The notes beneath the pieces are model-generated. The model ran no database searches. It was not told the DNA's origin and was given only the letters and a program-made list of their open reading frames with translations. Made by a program: the position numbers and the translations under genes. Positions 1 to 7,986 of a stretch of 45,755 bases of DNA are shown here, in pieces (the stretch's first letter is position 1; every line of letters begins with the position of its first letter). Location: the IMG/VR virus record IMGVR_UViG_3300042878_001948, positions 1 to 45,755 of that record; one strand, written 5' to 3'. Source of the stretch: a virus.

Positions 1-64
1 TTCGCATATTGGAAACTTCTTCCACGGCTTCTTTGATCAATGCTTTTAGTTCTGATTTTTTCAT
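1..64 (-). CDS. Partial N-terminus of small phage protein (MKKSELK family start)
   Basis: Only the first 21 codons are inside the window; the gene runs off the left edge. The visible residues start MKKSELKALIKEAVEEV, almost the same as the start of the 83-residue protein at 42879-43130. The segment ends in an I-K-E/A site that resembles the [LI]-x-E cleavage site of T4-type prohead protease, so this may be a capsid-targeting propeptide; that is inference. A TATATTTAT motif (80-88) and a sigma70-like promoter (83-111) lie upstream. Function of the mature protein is unknown. Confidence 0.6.
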   Translation of the reverse strand, partial: MKKSELKALIKEAVEEVSNMR

Positions 65-82
65 ATATATGCTACTACTATA

Positions 83-111
83 AATATAACGACATCACAG
101 AATGAAGTCAA
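83..111 (-). promoter_or_regulatory. Sigma70-like promoter, overlapping TATATTTAT motif
   Basis: On the minus strand, TTGACT (106-111) is followed after 17 nt by TATATT (83-88). The -10 overlaps the TATATTTAT motif at 80-88 that recurs before other genes. It would drive the gene leaving the left edge of the window. Confidence 0.4.
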
Positions 112-212
112 TATATATACTTTTTATAGAAATGTACAAACAATAATAAAAATCACCCCAAGCAGCAAAACAATCTCCGCCAAATTTTTAATAAATTCGA
201 CGACTTTTCTAA

Positions 213-647
213 TCATGTACCATATGTGCCCAAACCAAGATGTTGCTTATCTTCTTTGGTCAATATATTCTTGATATAAAACTTTACAATTCTTCCAGAC
301 ATTACATTGGCTTCATCTTCAATTTCTCCACCAATCTCTTGTTCATTGCCATTTATTCTATTATCAACATCTTGTTTCATATGAGTTAATTCATGAGCAA
401 TTGTGCGACAATAATCAATCATATGCCTACCATCACATATAGTAGATATAGTTTTGTTTTGAGGTGAATAACAGCCAGTTGTGATAGGTTCATTTGGTGA
501 CTTGCCCAATAGTCGTATCTTCACTTCAACATCTTGCAACTTCAATTCATTAATAGCATACTTCAAAAATTTGACCAACAAAGCAAGAGTTTGTTTGTCC
601 AAATCTGGACAGCCCGCACCTTTAAACACTCTTAGATTTTTTGCCAT
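213..647 (-). CDS. Small zincin-like metallopeptidase (HExxH)
   Basis: This 144-residue protein carries a zinc-peptidase signature HELTH at residues 85-89 (His85, Glu86, His89). An acidic cluster EIEDEAN at about 108-114 could supply the third metal ligand. There is no signal peptide or membrane segment. Similar small zincin-like proteins occur in large phages, but their substrates are mostly unknown; maturation of a virion or host protein is only a guess. The ATG start is preceded by TATATTTAT (654-662) six bases upstream, the motif seen before several virion-type genes, and no Shine-Dalgarno is visible. Confident as a gene with an HExxH motif, not about its role. Confidence 0.75.
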   Translation of the reverse strand: MAKNLRVFKGAGCPDLDKQTLALLVKFLKYAINELKLQDVEVKIRLLGKSPNEPITTGCYSPQNKTISTICDGRHMIDYCRTIAHELTHMKQDVDNRINGNEQEIGGEIEDEANVMSGRIVKFYIKNILTKEDKQHLGLGTYGT

Positions 648-678
648 ATGCTAATAAATATATACCACTTATTACAAA

Positions 679-706
679 TTGACACTTTTTTGGATGTGTG
701 TAGTAT
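679..706 (+). promoter_or_regulatory. Sigma70-like promoter of the GMP reductase-like gene
   Basis: TTGACA (679-684), 16 nt spacer, TAGTAT (701-706). The predicted transcript start near 713 is only about two bases from the ATG at 715, so the mRNA would be essentially leaderless. Confidence 0.65.
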
Positions 707-714
707 GAATTCAT

Positions 715-1740
715 ATGTCAAAAACCTATTATTCTTATTCCGAAGTGTTTCTAAAGCCTCGTTATAGCGAGTTTCATTCTCGAAGTGAAGCAGATACTTC
801 TATAAAACTCGGTAATAAAACATTTAAATTACCAGTTGTTCCAGCCAATATGGAATGTACCATGAATGTTGATAAAGCAAAGTATATGAGTGAACATGAA
901 TATTTTTATATCATGCATCGCTTCAACGCAGACAAAACCGCACCTGCCAACACAGATAATAAAAAGTTCATTGAAGTTGCAAACAAAGAAAATTGGAAAA
1001 CTATTAGTATCAGTATTGGTGTGAAAGAAGAGGATGTGGAATTGATTCATTATTGCATCTTAAAAAATCTTCGCATAGATTTTCTAACTATTGATATTGC
1101 GCACGCACACAGCGTAAGAATGAAAGAAATGCTTGAGTTCTTACATAGTGTTTATAAAAGAGGAGTATATGAACGACCATTCATCATTGCTGGAAATGTT
1201 GCTTCGGCGGGTGCGGTTGTTGACTTGGAGAATTGGGGTGCAGACGCAGTAAAATGTGGAATTGCTCAAGGTGATGCTTGTACTTCATATGGTCAAACTG
1301 GATTTGGAGTGCCCATGTTCACTTGTATTCAAGAATGTGCTGATATTGCAACCAAACCAATTATAGCAGATGGTGGAATTCGCACCAATGGTGATTTTGC
1401 TAAAGCAATTGTGGCGGGTGGAACTATGGTTATGGCAGGAAGCATCTTTGCGGCTTGTATTGATTCTCCAGCCGAAACTGTGTATAGAGAAATTATAACA
1501 AATGAACTGTCCGGCAAAGGCACTGGTAAAATAATTGTCAAACCATATAAAGTATATTATGGCAGTGCTTCAGTAAAGAATAAAGGAACCAATGTTCATG
1601 TTGAAGGTCGTGCTGTTGAACTTGAATGCAACAAGATGATATATGCGGAAAAACTACATGAAATAACTGAAAGCTTGCAGAGCAGTATATCATATGCTGG
1701 TGGCGATTTCACTGAAGTAGAATATGGTATCAGGAACTAA
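715..1740 (+). CDS. guaC: GMP reductase / IMP dehydrogenase family protein
   Basis: The 341-residue protein has the (beta/alpha)8 barrel signatures of the IMPDH/GMP reductase family: DIAHAHS (127-133), AGNVAS (159-164), catalytic-loop cysteine Cys189 in GDACTSYGQTG, and ADGGIRTNGD (218-227). It lacks the CBS pair usual in IMPDH and has GMP-reductase-like length (about 345). GMP reductase converts GMP to IMP using NADPH; in a phage this would rebalance purine pools for DNA synthesis, alongside the dUTPase and dNMP kinase here. Its own promoter and terminator make it a single-gene plus-strand unit among minus-strand genes. IMPDH activity (IMP to XMP) cannot be excluded from sequence alone. The loop differs from the usual GSVCTT form. 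Confidence 0.88.
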   Translation: MSKTYYSYSEVFLKPRYSEFHSRSEADTSIKLGNKTFKLPVVPANMECTMNVDKAKYMSEHEYFYIMHRFNADKTAPANTDNKKFIEVANKENWKTISISIGVKEEDVELIHYCILKNLRIDFLTIDIAHAHSVRMKEMLEFLHSVYKRGVYERPFIIAGNVASAGAVVDLENWGADAVKCGIAQGDACTSYGQTGFGVPMFTCIQECADIATKPIIADGGIRTNGDFAKAIVAGGTMVMAGSIFAACIDSPAETVYREIITNELSGKGTGKIIVKPYKVYYGSASVKNKGTNVHVEGRAVELECNKMIYAEKLHEITESLQSSISYAGGDFTEVEYGIRN

Positions 1741-1916
1741 CCTATCAACTTACGCAAAAAATCTAAATGGTGAACGCCTTCATACTTCGCCAAATAATAA
1801 CAAAACGCCGCAGTTGTTGCGGCGTCTTCTTTTTGTAGTTCTTCTGACAATTTTATATAAAGTCCATCTCTGAACATTTCCAAATAAAAGACACACTTGT
1901 CATCAGTGGTGCTCAT
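1737..1916 (-). CDS. Small hypothetical protein, 59 aa
   Basis: An ATG-initiated 59-codon ORF starting MSTTDDKCVFYLEMF and ending LRKLIG. Its stop overlaps the end of guaC by four bases, in convergent orientation. The composition (amphipathic, no low complexity) suits a real small soluble protein, but no family is recognised. A terminator-like hairpin for guaC sits inside it, which argues that some of the apparent coding signal may reflect RNA structure. Confidence 0.45.
   Translation of the reverse strand: MSTTDDKCVFYLEMFRDGLYIKLSEELQKEDAATTAAFCYYLAKYEGVHHLDFLRKLIG
1805..1833 (+). terminator. Rho-independent terminator after guaC
   Basis: Perfect 8-bp stem ACGCCGCA/TGCGGCGT (1805-1812, 1818-1825) with a 5-nt loop, followed by CTTCTTTTT on the plus strand. 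It lies inside the small convergent minus-strand ORF at 1737-1916, so the same bases may be both coding and terminator. Confidence 0.65.
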
Positions 1917-1922
1917 AAAAAC

Positions 1923-1956
1923 AAAAAGACGCCGATATTACTCGTCGTCTTTTTTT
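1923..1956. terminator. Bidirectional terminator hairpin
   Basis: Stem AAAAAGACG-cCG / CGt-CGTCTTTTT around an 8-nt loop, with U-tracts in both directions. It ends the minus-strand dUTPase-region transcript just past the stop at 1938 and overlaps the last codons of that gene. Confidence 0.7.
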
Positions 1957-2099
1957 ATACTATTGTCTTTTGATTTACCCTTGATGTTCTTTTTATTTTT
2001 TGGACGAAACTTCTCAAATTTCTCTGTGTCTATTTCTTCCAATTGTTCAATGTCTATTGTTGAATAATCTTCTTTGTATCTATCGTGATTTTTACTCAT
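1938..2099 (-). CDS. Small charged hypothetical protein, 53 aa
   Basis: Starting at the ATG at 2099 gives MSKNHDRYKEDYSTIDIEQL and a strongly charged, lysine-rich C-terminal half (KNKKNIKGKSKDNSIKKDDE). A longer in-frame extension to 2249 would overlap dUTPase in another frame and reads as hydrophobic nonsense, so the short start is preferred. It follows dut at the end of the transcript, before the bidirectional terminator. No function recognised. Confidence 0.55.
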   Translation of the reverse strand: MSKNHDRYKEDYSTIDIEQLEEIDTEKFEKFRPKNKKNIKGKSKDNSIKKDDE

Positions 2100-2136
2100 A
2101 TCACATAATAAATATACTTTAAAAAAAAGAAAATGA

Positions 2137-2691
2137 TCACTTTCCTGTAGATCCAAATCCACCACCGCGATCATTATTGTCCAATATATCCACTGGATGA
2201 AACTCAATATCGTGTGTTTCCATAGGTAGTAGTTGACAAATCTTATCACCCATATTGTATAATTTGCTCAAATTAGGTGTACCTAAAATTAGGTCATCTA
2301 TAATAGAATAATCTTCTGGTTGCCAAATATATTTGAAGCGAACCAATATTTGATTTCTATATCCACGATCAATAAGACCAACAGAATTAGCAAGCACAAT
2401 ATTATATTTACTTATTGAACTGCGCGGTCTCAAATCTGTGTGACAATTATAAATAGAATATGAACTTTGGCAAGAATCAATTGCTTCGGTAGCTGGATGA
2501 GTATATAAATTGGTTTCATACTCAATATAATCTATGCGTTTGTAATAATTTTTACCACTACTACTGTTCCAAGTTTGTCCTATAATATTAGCGGGACTTG
2601 TTGATATAATATCATAACCAGCGTCAGTTTTATTTGCTCGCGCTGGAAAAACAAGTCCTTTTACATTTTTGATATAATATTTTACTTTCAT
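2137..2691 (-). CDS. dut: dUTP pyrophosphatase (trimeric type)
   Basis: All five motifs of trimeric dUTPases are present in 184 residues: I DAGYD (23-27), II PRSSI (89-93), III NSVGLIDRGYRNQI (102-115), IV GDKICQLLPM (148-157), V RGGGFGSTG (175-183). It hydrolyses dUTP to dUMP and pyrophosphate, keeping uracil out of DNA and feeding dTTP synthesis. It is longer than the usual ~150 residues because of about 30 extra residues between motifs I and II, including two cysteines. The stop overlaps nothing downstream; the start overlaps the upstream gene's stop (ATGA-type), so it is in one operon with 2688-3269. Confidence 0.95.
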   Translation of the reverse strand: MKVKYYIKNVKGLVFPARANKTDAGYDIISTSPANIIGQTWNSSSGKNYYKRIDYIEYETNLYTHPATEAIDSCQSSYSIYNCHTDLRPRSSISKYNIVLANSVGLIDRGYRNQILVRFKYIWQPEDYSIIDDLILGTPNLSKLYNMGDKICQLLPMETHDIEFHPVDILDNNDRGGGFGSTGK

Positions 2692-2957
2692 AAATTTAAT
2701 TGTCTGTTGTGTTCTGCTACCATTTTGCTCAATTCAAGATACTCAGCATGAATTTTCATATACTCATTGCCTGTGGTATCAGATATCTTCATCAACCCAT
2801 GATTACGATCATATGTTGAAATACGACACAGTTGAACAGCATCTACACGATCAATTCCAAATGTTTTCATGTATGCTTCTACATTATTTTCTGATGGAAG
2901 TTCTGGTAATATTTTATCTAACCTAGCATCAATATCTTCCATTGATAATAATTTCAT
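2688..2957 (-). CDS. Hypothetical protein, 89 aa
   Basis: A soluble, mostly helical 89-residue protein (MKLLSMEDIDARLDKILPEL...). It overlaps the dUTPase start by four bases and is 3 nt from the gene upstream, so it is cotranscribed with dut. No recognised domain or metal motif. Confidence 0.65.
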   Translation of the reverse strand: MKLLSMEDIDARLDKILPELPSENNVEAYMKTFGIDRVDAVQLCRISTYDRNHGLMKISDTTGNEYMKIHAEYLELSKMVAEHNRQLNL

Positions 2958-2960
2958 ATA

Positions 2961-3269
2961 TTATGCTACACTAACAACAACATCATCATGAGTCAATCCA
3001 TAATCATCTTTCCAACCAGCTTCACTCAATCCAAACACAATATGTTCTTCTGAACCATCTGTGCGATATACAACCATATTGGGATGATCTGCTGAAGTTT
3101 CTTTAGTAAATTTCATGAGTGCGGCTATTTCTTCTCTGGATAGAAAGGCATCAAACATATTAGTGATTTCTTCCAATGTTGTTTTGCGTGTAATAACAAC
3201 TCCGCGACCTTTGCCGCCAAGTTGTTTTACATGTGTAACAACAAAAGTGAATAAGTTATCGTAGTTCAT
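2961..3269 (-). CDS. Hypothetical protein, 102 aa
   Basis: A 102-residue protein starting MNYDNLFTFVVTHVKQLGGKGRGVV; mixed alpha/beta composition, no membrane segment or known motif. Its start overlaps the stop of the glycosyltransferase upstream by four bases, which ties the dUTPase group to the long glycosyltransferase transcript. Confidence 0.65.
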   Translation of the reverse strand: MNYDNLFTFVVTHVKQLGGKGRGVVITRKTTLEEITNMFDAFLSREEIAALMKFTKETSADHPNMVVYRTDGSEEHIVFGLSEAGWKDDYGLTHDDVVVSVA

Positions 3270-4444
3270 ATTTTTATAAGTGATTTGCTAATGTCTTTTA
3301 CAATCTTTGTTTTCAATTTGAATATACCCAGTTCCATTTCAGCATTGTCTTCTACACCTTCTGATATAATATCAGTGAGTTTAGTTATGATTGCTGAGTT
3401 TTCATTACCATTGAGCATAAAGTCCTTCTGACTGAAATACAAAAGAATGTCATTATTGATTTGTTCTATATAGCCATGATTATATATGCGAGCCTTCAAA
3501 TCAATCTTTGTGGTTGGTTGTTCTTTTGCTATGTATCTATTACCGGAAATAGTATTATCAATAAATATATTTGAAGCCCACGGCTCAACAAAATGAATAA
3601 AGTCTTCGGTGGTTACATCGGTTAGTACAAATCCAATATTATATTTTTTTGGAATTATGGGATGTTGATATTCATCATTCTTGATCCAACTCTGCCATTT
3701 TCTGATATAATATCTACCGGATCTGTTTCGCATTTCATGAAACTTTGGATCAACTGTCTGCTTTTCAACGCCATCTTGGAACTGACCACCTCGACATGTA
3801 AAGTGATATACAAGTGCATCCCATGCTTGAACCATCGTGCATCCGTTCAAAATCATTCTTTGGAACAAGTCCGAGTCTTCATAATATGAATGAAGAGTTT
3901 CGTCGTGCATTCCAATGTCAGTCAGGTTTTTCTTATATGTCATCCAAGGTGCAAAAATTCCACTGGTTGTAACGTCTGTGTTTTTAACCTTGGCATCTTC
4001 AACATAATCATCAAACGCTTTCTTATTGAAGTCTTCTGGGTACATGCCAAATGGCATAACAATCTTTTCTTTTCCCACCGGGTGCAACGGTGGTTCTATT
4101 CTTGTTGCCGCAACAACCGTATTGGGTTTAAGATGCTTGATCAGATTAGTGTCAAATCCCTTACCCATATACATATCGGCGTGAAATACACATATGACAT
4201 CACCGGTGGCATTCTCTATACAGCGATTGTATCCATGTGCTATGCCCTTGTATTCGTATGATGTGTTCTTTGTATATTTTACTTCGGGTGCGTTCTTTTT
4301 CAGCCATTCTTCCGTACCATCGCTGTTGGAGTCAATAAATACCACAATCTCGTATGGCAAAGAAGAATTCTCTTTGATTGATTTAATAGAGCCCTTCAAG
4401 TATCGAAGATTGTTTTTCGACGGAATACAGTATGAGATTTTCAT
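3266..4444 (-). CDS. Family 2 (GT-A) glycosyltransferase
   Basis: The N-terminal ~240 residues show the GT2 fold: start ISYCIPSKNNLRYLKGSIKSI, then EIVVFIDSNSDGTEEW (32-47), a conserved GYNRCIENATGDVICVFHADMY with the DXD-like HAD at 88-90, and a late HD/ED-type motif YYEDSDLFQRM. The C-terminal ~130 residues have no recognised domain. GT2 enzymes move a sugar from a nucleotide-sugar donor; the acceptor here is unknown (virion protein, modified DNA or host glycan are all possible). It has its own promoter (4451-4478) 34 nt before the ATG and is the first of a large sugar block. Confidence 0.88.
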   Translation of the reverse strand: MKISYCIPSKNNLRYLKGSIKSIKENSSLPYEIVVFIDSNSDGTEEWLKKNAPEVKYTKNTSYEYKGIAHGYNRCIENATGDVICVFHADMYMGKGFDTNLIKHLKPNTVVAATRIEPPLHPVGKEKIVMPFGMYPEDFNKKAFDDYVEDAKVKNTDVTTSGIFAPWMTYKKNLTDIGMHDETLHSYYEDSDLFQRMILNGCTMVQAWDALVYHFTCRGGQFQDGVEKQTVDPKFHEMRNRSGRYYIRKWQSWIKNDEYQHPIIPKKYNIGFVLTDVTTEDFIHFVEPWASNIFIDNTISGNRYIAKEQPTTKIDLKARIYNHGYIEQINNDILLYFSQKDFMLNGNENSAIITKLTDIISEGVEDNAEMELGIFKLKTKIVKDISKSLIKI

Positions 4445-4450
4445 AAGTCT

Positions 4451-4478
4451 TTTATATCCTTTTTACCCACAATGTCAA
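4451..4478 (-). promoter_or_regulatory. Sigma70-like promoter, leaderless geometry
   Basis: Minus strand TTGACA (4473-4478), 16 nt, TATAAA (4451-4456). The first base of the -35 box is 34 nt from the ATG at 4444, so transcription would start at the start codon. The promoter overlaps a 16-codon ATGA-coupled reading frame (4441-4491) that is probably not a gene. Confidence 0.6.
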
Positions 4479-4487
4479 TAAATTCTT

Positions 4488-4670
4488 TCATATCTTGTCG
4501 TGTTCTATTCCTACAATGTGTATCAACTGCTTTTCTTTTTCGGTCATATTATTATAATACTCTATTATATCCTGTCGCAGTTTGTTGGATTTTTCTTGTA
4601 TAGTATTTTCATCAATACAGCGTTGTATTTTATAATACAACTCAAAATATTTACGAGCGTGCTCTGTCAT
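4488..4670 (-). CDS. Small helical hypothetical protein, 60 aa
   Basis: From the ATG at 4670 the protein reads MTEHARKYFELYYKIQRCID and is rich in charged and aromatic residues, probably helical. An upstream TTG in frame (4697) would overlap the preceding gene; the ATG placed 2 nt after that gene's stop is preferred. No function recognised. Confidence 0.55.
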   Translation of the reverse strand: MTEHARKYFELYYKIQRCIDENTIQEKSNKLRQDIIEYYNNMTEKEKQLIHIVGIEHDKI

Positions 4671-4672
4671 AG

Positions 4673-5266
4673 TTAAACGCTTTTGGAAGGCATCCAATAA
4701 GTTCCAATTGGATATTTCTCTCTTACAGTTTCGTAAATCTTCTTAATAGCATCAGTATTGTCATATTCTGCCTTATATAGCATTTCAGCGAGTGCCTCAA
4801 ACACTTTAGTGCGTTCAACATTATAACGCAATGACTCTAAAGTTTTGCCGTGAGATAATTTCATATGCTCTTTTTCTTCTTTCCAAGATTCATTTAACGA
4901 TCTAAAAGCTGCATCAATAATAGCATCAGGTGGATGATTCTCAAATGTGCCTCCAGTACTACAAAAAATCTGTTTTCCGATAAGGCGAATATCTTTCACC
5001 AAATCTTCATACTTTTCTTTATACTTTATTGCTCTATCTGCTTCACGCAACGCTCTTTCACGCTCTTCATCCCAAGAAGCTATAGCAGCATTGTGACGTT
5101 GAATGAGTTCTTCATTGTTTTTCTTAAAAGCAGCAAGTTCGGTTTCGAGGATGTTGGTGTGCTCTCTCCAAACTTGGTGATCGGTCTTTATATAGTCGGT
5201 TCGTGTGCGAATATATGTATCAATCGCATCTGTTCTTGGCGTGCTAAATTTTAGTTCTCTATTCAT
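4673..5266 (-). CDS. Coiled-coil hypothetical protein, 197 aa
   Basis: Residues ~30-95 are a heptad-rich, highly charged stretch (WREHTNILETELAAFKKN..., DEERERALREADRAIKYKEK) predicted as coiled coil; a second helical part covers ~125-165. No catalytic motif, signal peptide or membrane segment. It overlaps its upstream neighbour by four bases and sits 2 nt before the next gene, so it belongs to the same operon. Role unknown. Confidence 0.65.
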   Translation of the reverse strand: MNRELKFSTPRTDAIDTYIRTRTDYIKTDHQVWREHTNILETELAAFKKNNEELIQRHNAAIASWDEERERALREADRAIKYKEKYEDLVKDIRLIGKQIFCSTGGTFENHPPDAIIDAAFRSLNESWKEEKEHMKLSHGKTLESLRYNVERTKVFEALAEMLYKAEYDNTDAIKKIYETVREKYPIGTYWMPSKSV

Positions 5267-5562
5267 ACATCCTTTATGACACTAGTGTAATCACCTGTCA
5301 AGTATTTTCCGCCTTTAACAACTCTTACAGAGTCCATAGAAAAATAATCATCCAAATGATCACAATGTAAAAAATGATATGCCGGATATTTTCTTCCATT
5401 CCACTCAATAAACATTTCTCCGTTTTCTTCAATAACCTCTGCTATGTTACAGTACATATGCATATATCCATCTTCATCCACTCCGGACCATTGAAAGTCC
5501 AATGTATCAAAATGCTCCGCCTCGAACTCAGGAGAAAATTTTGGTTTAAATTTGATTTTCAT
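5263..5562 (-). CDS. Hypothetical protein, 99 aa, with KYLTGDY tail
   Basis: A 99-residue protein rich in His, Tyr and acidic residues (MKIKFKPKFSPEFEAEHFDT...). Its last residues GKYLTGDYTSVIKDV nearly repeat the C-terminus of the glycosyltransferase just upstream (DKYLTGDYSSVIM). The shared part is also visible at DNA level as 17 identical bases at 5291-5307 and 5588-5604. This suggests duplication of a gene end or a common short tag. No known domain. Confidence 0.65.
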   Translation of the reverse strand: MKIKFKPKFSPEFEAEHFDTLDFQWSGVDEDGYMHMYCNIAEVIEENGEMFIEWNGRKYPAYHFLHCDHLDDYFSMDSVRVVKGGKYLTGDYTSVIKDV

Positions 5563-5566
5563 ATCA

Positions 5567-6481
5567 CTACATTATTACACTACTATAGTCACCTGTCAAG
5601 TATTTATCTCTGTTCTTGTTATATATTTCACGCATTTTATCGGTTACTTTGATAAAACCTACTTCGTCATACGACGGTGGCTCTCCCCATATCTTCAACC
5701 ACTTTTGATAGTTACGAGCTTCACCTTGTTTTTGTCTATCAGATGTGCCAGTAAGTTTGTCGTGCTGTCCAAGAAAATGACTACTGCGTGCTCCAAAGTG
5801 CCAAGTTAGTGCTTTTCCAGACACAACAAAATTATATCCTTCTAATTGCATTCTAACACTTTGGTCATGATCTTCGTATGATGTAGGTTTATACGCATCC
5901 GAGTTTGGTATAAAATACTTTGTTCGCATCATATATGACACGCCTTCTACTTTTCTAAATGTCGGTGCACTCGAAGATACAAATGCGTGATCAGCCCAAT
6001 CCAAGAATTCATTTTTTCTAAAGTCGTGATGATATGTTCCAAATCCATCTGTCGTATTTGGTGGTGAAAATATTGTACCAAATCTATCTGTGTTGTTGAA
6101 TATGTTTGGTTCAAGCCGCCACGCACCTGCTACTAGTGGCTTTTCTGAGCTAGATACAAGATCAAACAATGGCTTGTCATAGTTTTTGCTTATATAAAAA
6201 TCACTATGTATAAGAGAAAAGTATTCTGTTTTTACACGCTCTATTGCTTTGTTTACTCCACCACCAATACCAACAGGAACAACATTTTCTTCATAGATAG
6301 TTTCTATGTCTGGCTGTTGTGCTAACCAATCTCGTGTGTCTGTGTCATTTTCGCAATACACAAGAATGGGTTGATTTTTGTAATAAGCATTCTCACGAAT
6401 AGACTCAATCGCAAGCCGCAAATACGGAGTGCTTTTGTAAGTATTTATAATCCAAGTGAATAAAGGCTCGTTCACATTCAT
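5567..6481 (-). CDS. Family 2-like (GT-A) glycosyltransferase
   Basis: The protein starts MNVNEPLFTWIINTYKSTPYLRLAIESI, continues with a Rossmann-like N-terminal domain and a GVNKAIERVKTEYFSLIHSDFYI segment whose HSD replaces the DXD metal motif. A later YEDHDQSVRM resembles the ED motif of GT2 enzymes. The ATG at 6481 overlaps the upstream TGA (ATGA); the in-frame GTG at 6490 is less likely. The C-terminus ends with the KYLTGDYSSVI tail shared with the next gene. Sugar and acceptor unknown. Confidence 0.85.
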   Translation of the reverse strand: MNVNEPLFTWIINTYKSTPYLRLAIESIRENAYYKNQPILVYCENDTDTRDWLAQQPDIETIYEENVVPVGIGGGVNKAIERVKTEYFSLIHSDFYISKNYDKPLFDLVSSSEKPLVAGAWRLEPNIFNNTDRFGTIFSPPNTTDGFGTYHHDFRKNEFLDWADHAFVSSSAPTFRKVEGVSYMMRTKYFIPNSDAYKPTSYEDHDQSVRMQLEGYNFVVSGKALTWHFGARSSHFLGQHDKLTGTSDRQKQGEARNYQKWLKIWGEPPSYDEVGFIKVTDKMREIYNKNRDKYLTGDYSSVIM

Positions 6482-6771
6482 GATTTCCACTCTGTATTAT
6501 TTTTCTTTTGGTCAACCAATGTGCCTTGAGTGTGCTTTTTTATAATACAATCAACGAATCTTTGAGCACTTTCATCAACACTGCCGCTAAACTTCATTGT
6601 GCCATCATTCCAATCCAACTTGCCAATCACATTTTTACCATCATAAAAAGTCATGGTCAAATCGGCCTTAAAGGTAGTAGTTAAATAACTATCTTTATTT
6701 AGCCAATCAAATGTCAGTTGTGCCGGTGCAAAAAAGTCAAACTGTAATTGTGTTTCAGTTGTTGTATTCAT
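6478..6771 (-). CDS. Hypothetical protein, 97 aa
   Basis: Starting at MNTTTETQLQFDFFAPAQLTF, this protein looks beta-rich (alternating hydrophobic and polar residues) with a polar tail ending NNTEWKS. The ATG at 6771 limits the overlap with the upstream glycosyltransferase to 17 nt; an upstream ATG at 6798 is possible. It sits between two glycosyltransferases and overlaps the downstream one, so translation is probably coupled. No domain recognised. Confidence 0.6.
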   Translation of the reverse strand: MNTTTETQLQFDFFAPAQLTFDWLNKDSYLTTTFKADLTMTFYDGKNVIGKLDWNDGTMKFSGSVDESAQRFVDCIIKKHTQGTLVDQKKNNTEWKS

Positions 6772-7549
6772 AATTTTGTGCTTTGGTTCGTAGTTCAATA
6801 TATTCTGTCCACAAATTTTTCTTTATAAAGAAGTTTTTCATACCTTCTTCTGCCAATCTACAATATGTTGGTATATCCAAACCAGCTACACCTCGTTTCA
6901 CAGTTAGAGAGTTGTGATGTAATATACAGCATCTATCAACTACTCCAAGATTATATCCCAGTTTTTTTGCTATAAGAGCAAAGTAAAAATCCGGTCCCCA
7001 ACCGTACTTCAGATCTATATCAATCTCTTTTACTTCTTCAAGTAATCTACGAGAAATCAAAGGACATTGAAAATCAACATAATCAACTTTTCTTGTTTCT
7101 TTAGAGTTGCGACTATGCATGCATTTCCAATGACATTGTTGATTTGGTTCTATGTTATAGAATGTTGGAGCAACAATATCATATTTGATTTCTCTATTTA
7201 CCCACTTTCCTGCAAGCACATCATCAAACACATCCTCAAACATTTCTTCTCGCATTGTTGATATATAATTATATGGATGAATTGTAAGATCATTGCTCAA
7301 GAACATCATACTATCATACTGCTTGTTTTCAAGTGTATATTGCATGGCAGCATTTAAGCCACCACCGAAATAAACATTCTCTTCCAACTCAAATGAAGTA
7401 TGCTTGCTCTTTCCTTCAGTTGATGAAGCATTGTCTATAACAAACAAGTCATAGTATGTTCGCTCATATGGCTTTAGCGACTCATACAACATGTCTGTAT
7501 AGTCAGGTAGATTGTGATTTAATATAAACGCCGCTGTTTTGGTTTTCAT
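6755..7549 (-). CDS. Family 2 (GT-A) glycosyltransferase
   Basis: A 264-residue GT2-like protein: start KTAAFILNHNLPDYTDMLYESL, DLFVIDNASS (33-42), GGGLNAAMQYTLENKQYDSMMFLSNDLTIH, where SND stands at the DXD position, and YGWGPDFYFALIAKK near the expected acceptor-binding acidic motif. This pattern is typical of rhamnosyl- and related transferases. The start overlaps the upstream gene by four bases. Acceptor unknown. Confidence 0.87.
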   Translation of the reverse strand: MKTKTAAFILNHNLPDYTDMLYESLKPYERTYYDLFVIDNASSTEGKSKHTSFELEENVYFGGGLNAAMQYTLENKQYDSMMFLSNDLTIHPYNYISTMREEMFEDVFDDVLAGKWVNREIKYDIVAPTFYNIEPNQQCHWKCMHSRNSKETRKVDYVDFQCPLISRRLLEEVKEIDIDLKYGWGPDFYFALIAKKLGYNLGVVDRCCILHHNSLTVKRGVAGLDIPTYCRLAEEGMKNFFIKKNLWTEYIELRTKAQNYEYNN

Positions 7550-7980
7550 TTGTCGCCCTCCACGTCTTCTTTATCTCCGTTGAATACTTTCATTTGAATA
7601 CTTTTACCAGTCATTTCTGCCTCTTCAATATAAATCTTTTTGGTTGGTTCAGTAACCTCAAAGAAGTGTTCTAGTTCTTCTGTGCTATCAGCAAACATCA
7701 TAAATGCGTCTTCTTTGCCACTTTCTTTACATTTGAATAGTTTATATTCAGTGGTTGTTATGATAGTATATCCAGCATCATGTCTGAATACTTCTCCCAA
7801 CCAAATCATTTCTATGAGAATCATAATAGAATTTGATGCGGTCTTTAACATGTCAGACCATAGCGTTTCATTCATCCATTGTGCTTTTAGTGCAAGCAAT
7901 CCGCTCAATGCAAGTGGAAAGCCAATAATGGCAAAAGCGCACATCAGATAATAATACCAACCTTTTTTCTGTGTAGTCAT
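7546..7980 (-). CDS. Small inner-membrane protein, two TM segments
   Basis: 144 residues. Residues ~10-32 (YLMCAFAIIGFPLALSGLLAL) and ~45-62 (TASNSIMILIEMIWLGEVF) are hydrophobic and likely span the membrane; the remaining ~80 residues form an acidic soluble domain (TEYKLFKCKESGKEDAF... to the C-terminus). No recognised family. It lies between the helicase and a glycosyltransferase and overlaps the latter by four bases. It could anchor a glycosyltransferase or act at the host membrane; both are guesses. Confidence 0.65.
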   Translation of the reverse strand: MTTQKKGWYYYLMCAFAIIGFPLALSGLLALKAQWMNETLWSDMLKTASNSIMILIEMIWLGEVFRHDAGYTIITTTEYKLFKCKESGKEDAFMMFADSTEELEHFFEVTEPTKKIYIEEAEMTGKSIQMKVFNGDKEDVEGDK

Positions 7981-7986
7981 AATTTA

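Noticed and set aside
1938-2249. 103-codon form of the small gene downstream of dut
   Set aside because: The first 50 codons overlap dUTPase in another frame and read as unnatural hydrophobic sequence; the ATG at 2099 is preferred.
4441-4491. 16-codon ORF between two genes with ATGA overlaps on both sides
   Set aside because: Its sequence is fully explained by a TTGACA-16-TATAAA promoter, so coding is unlikely.
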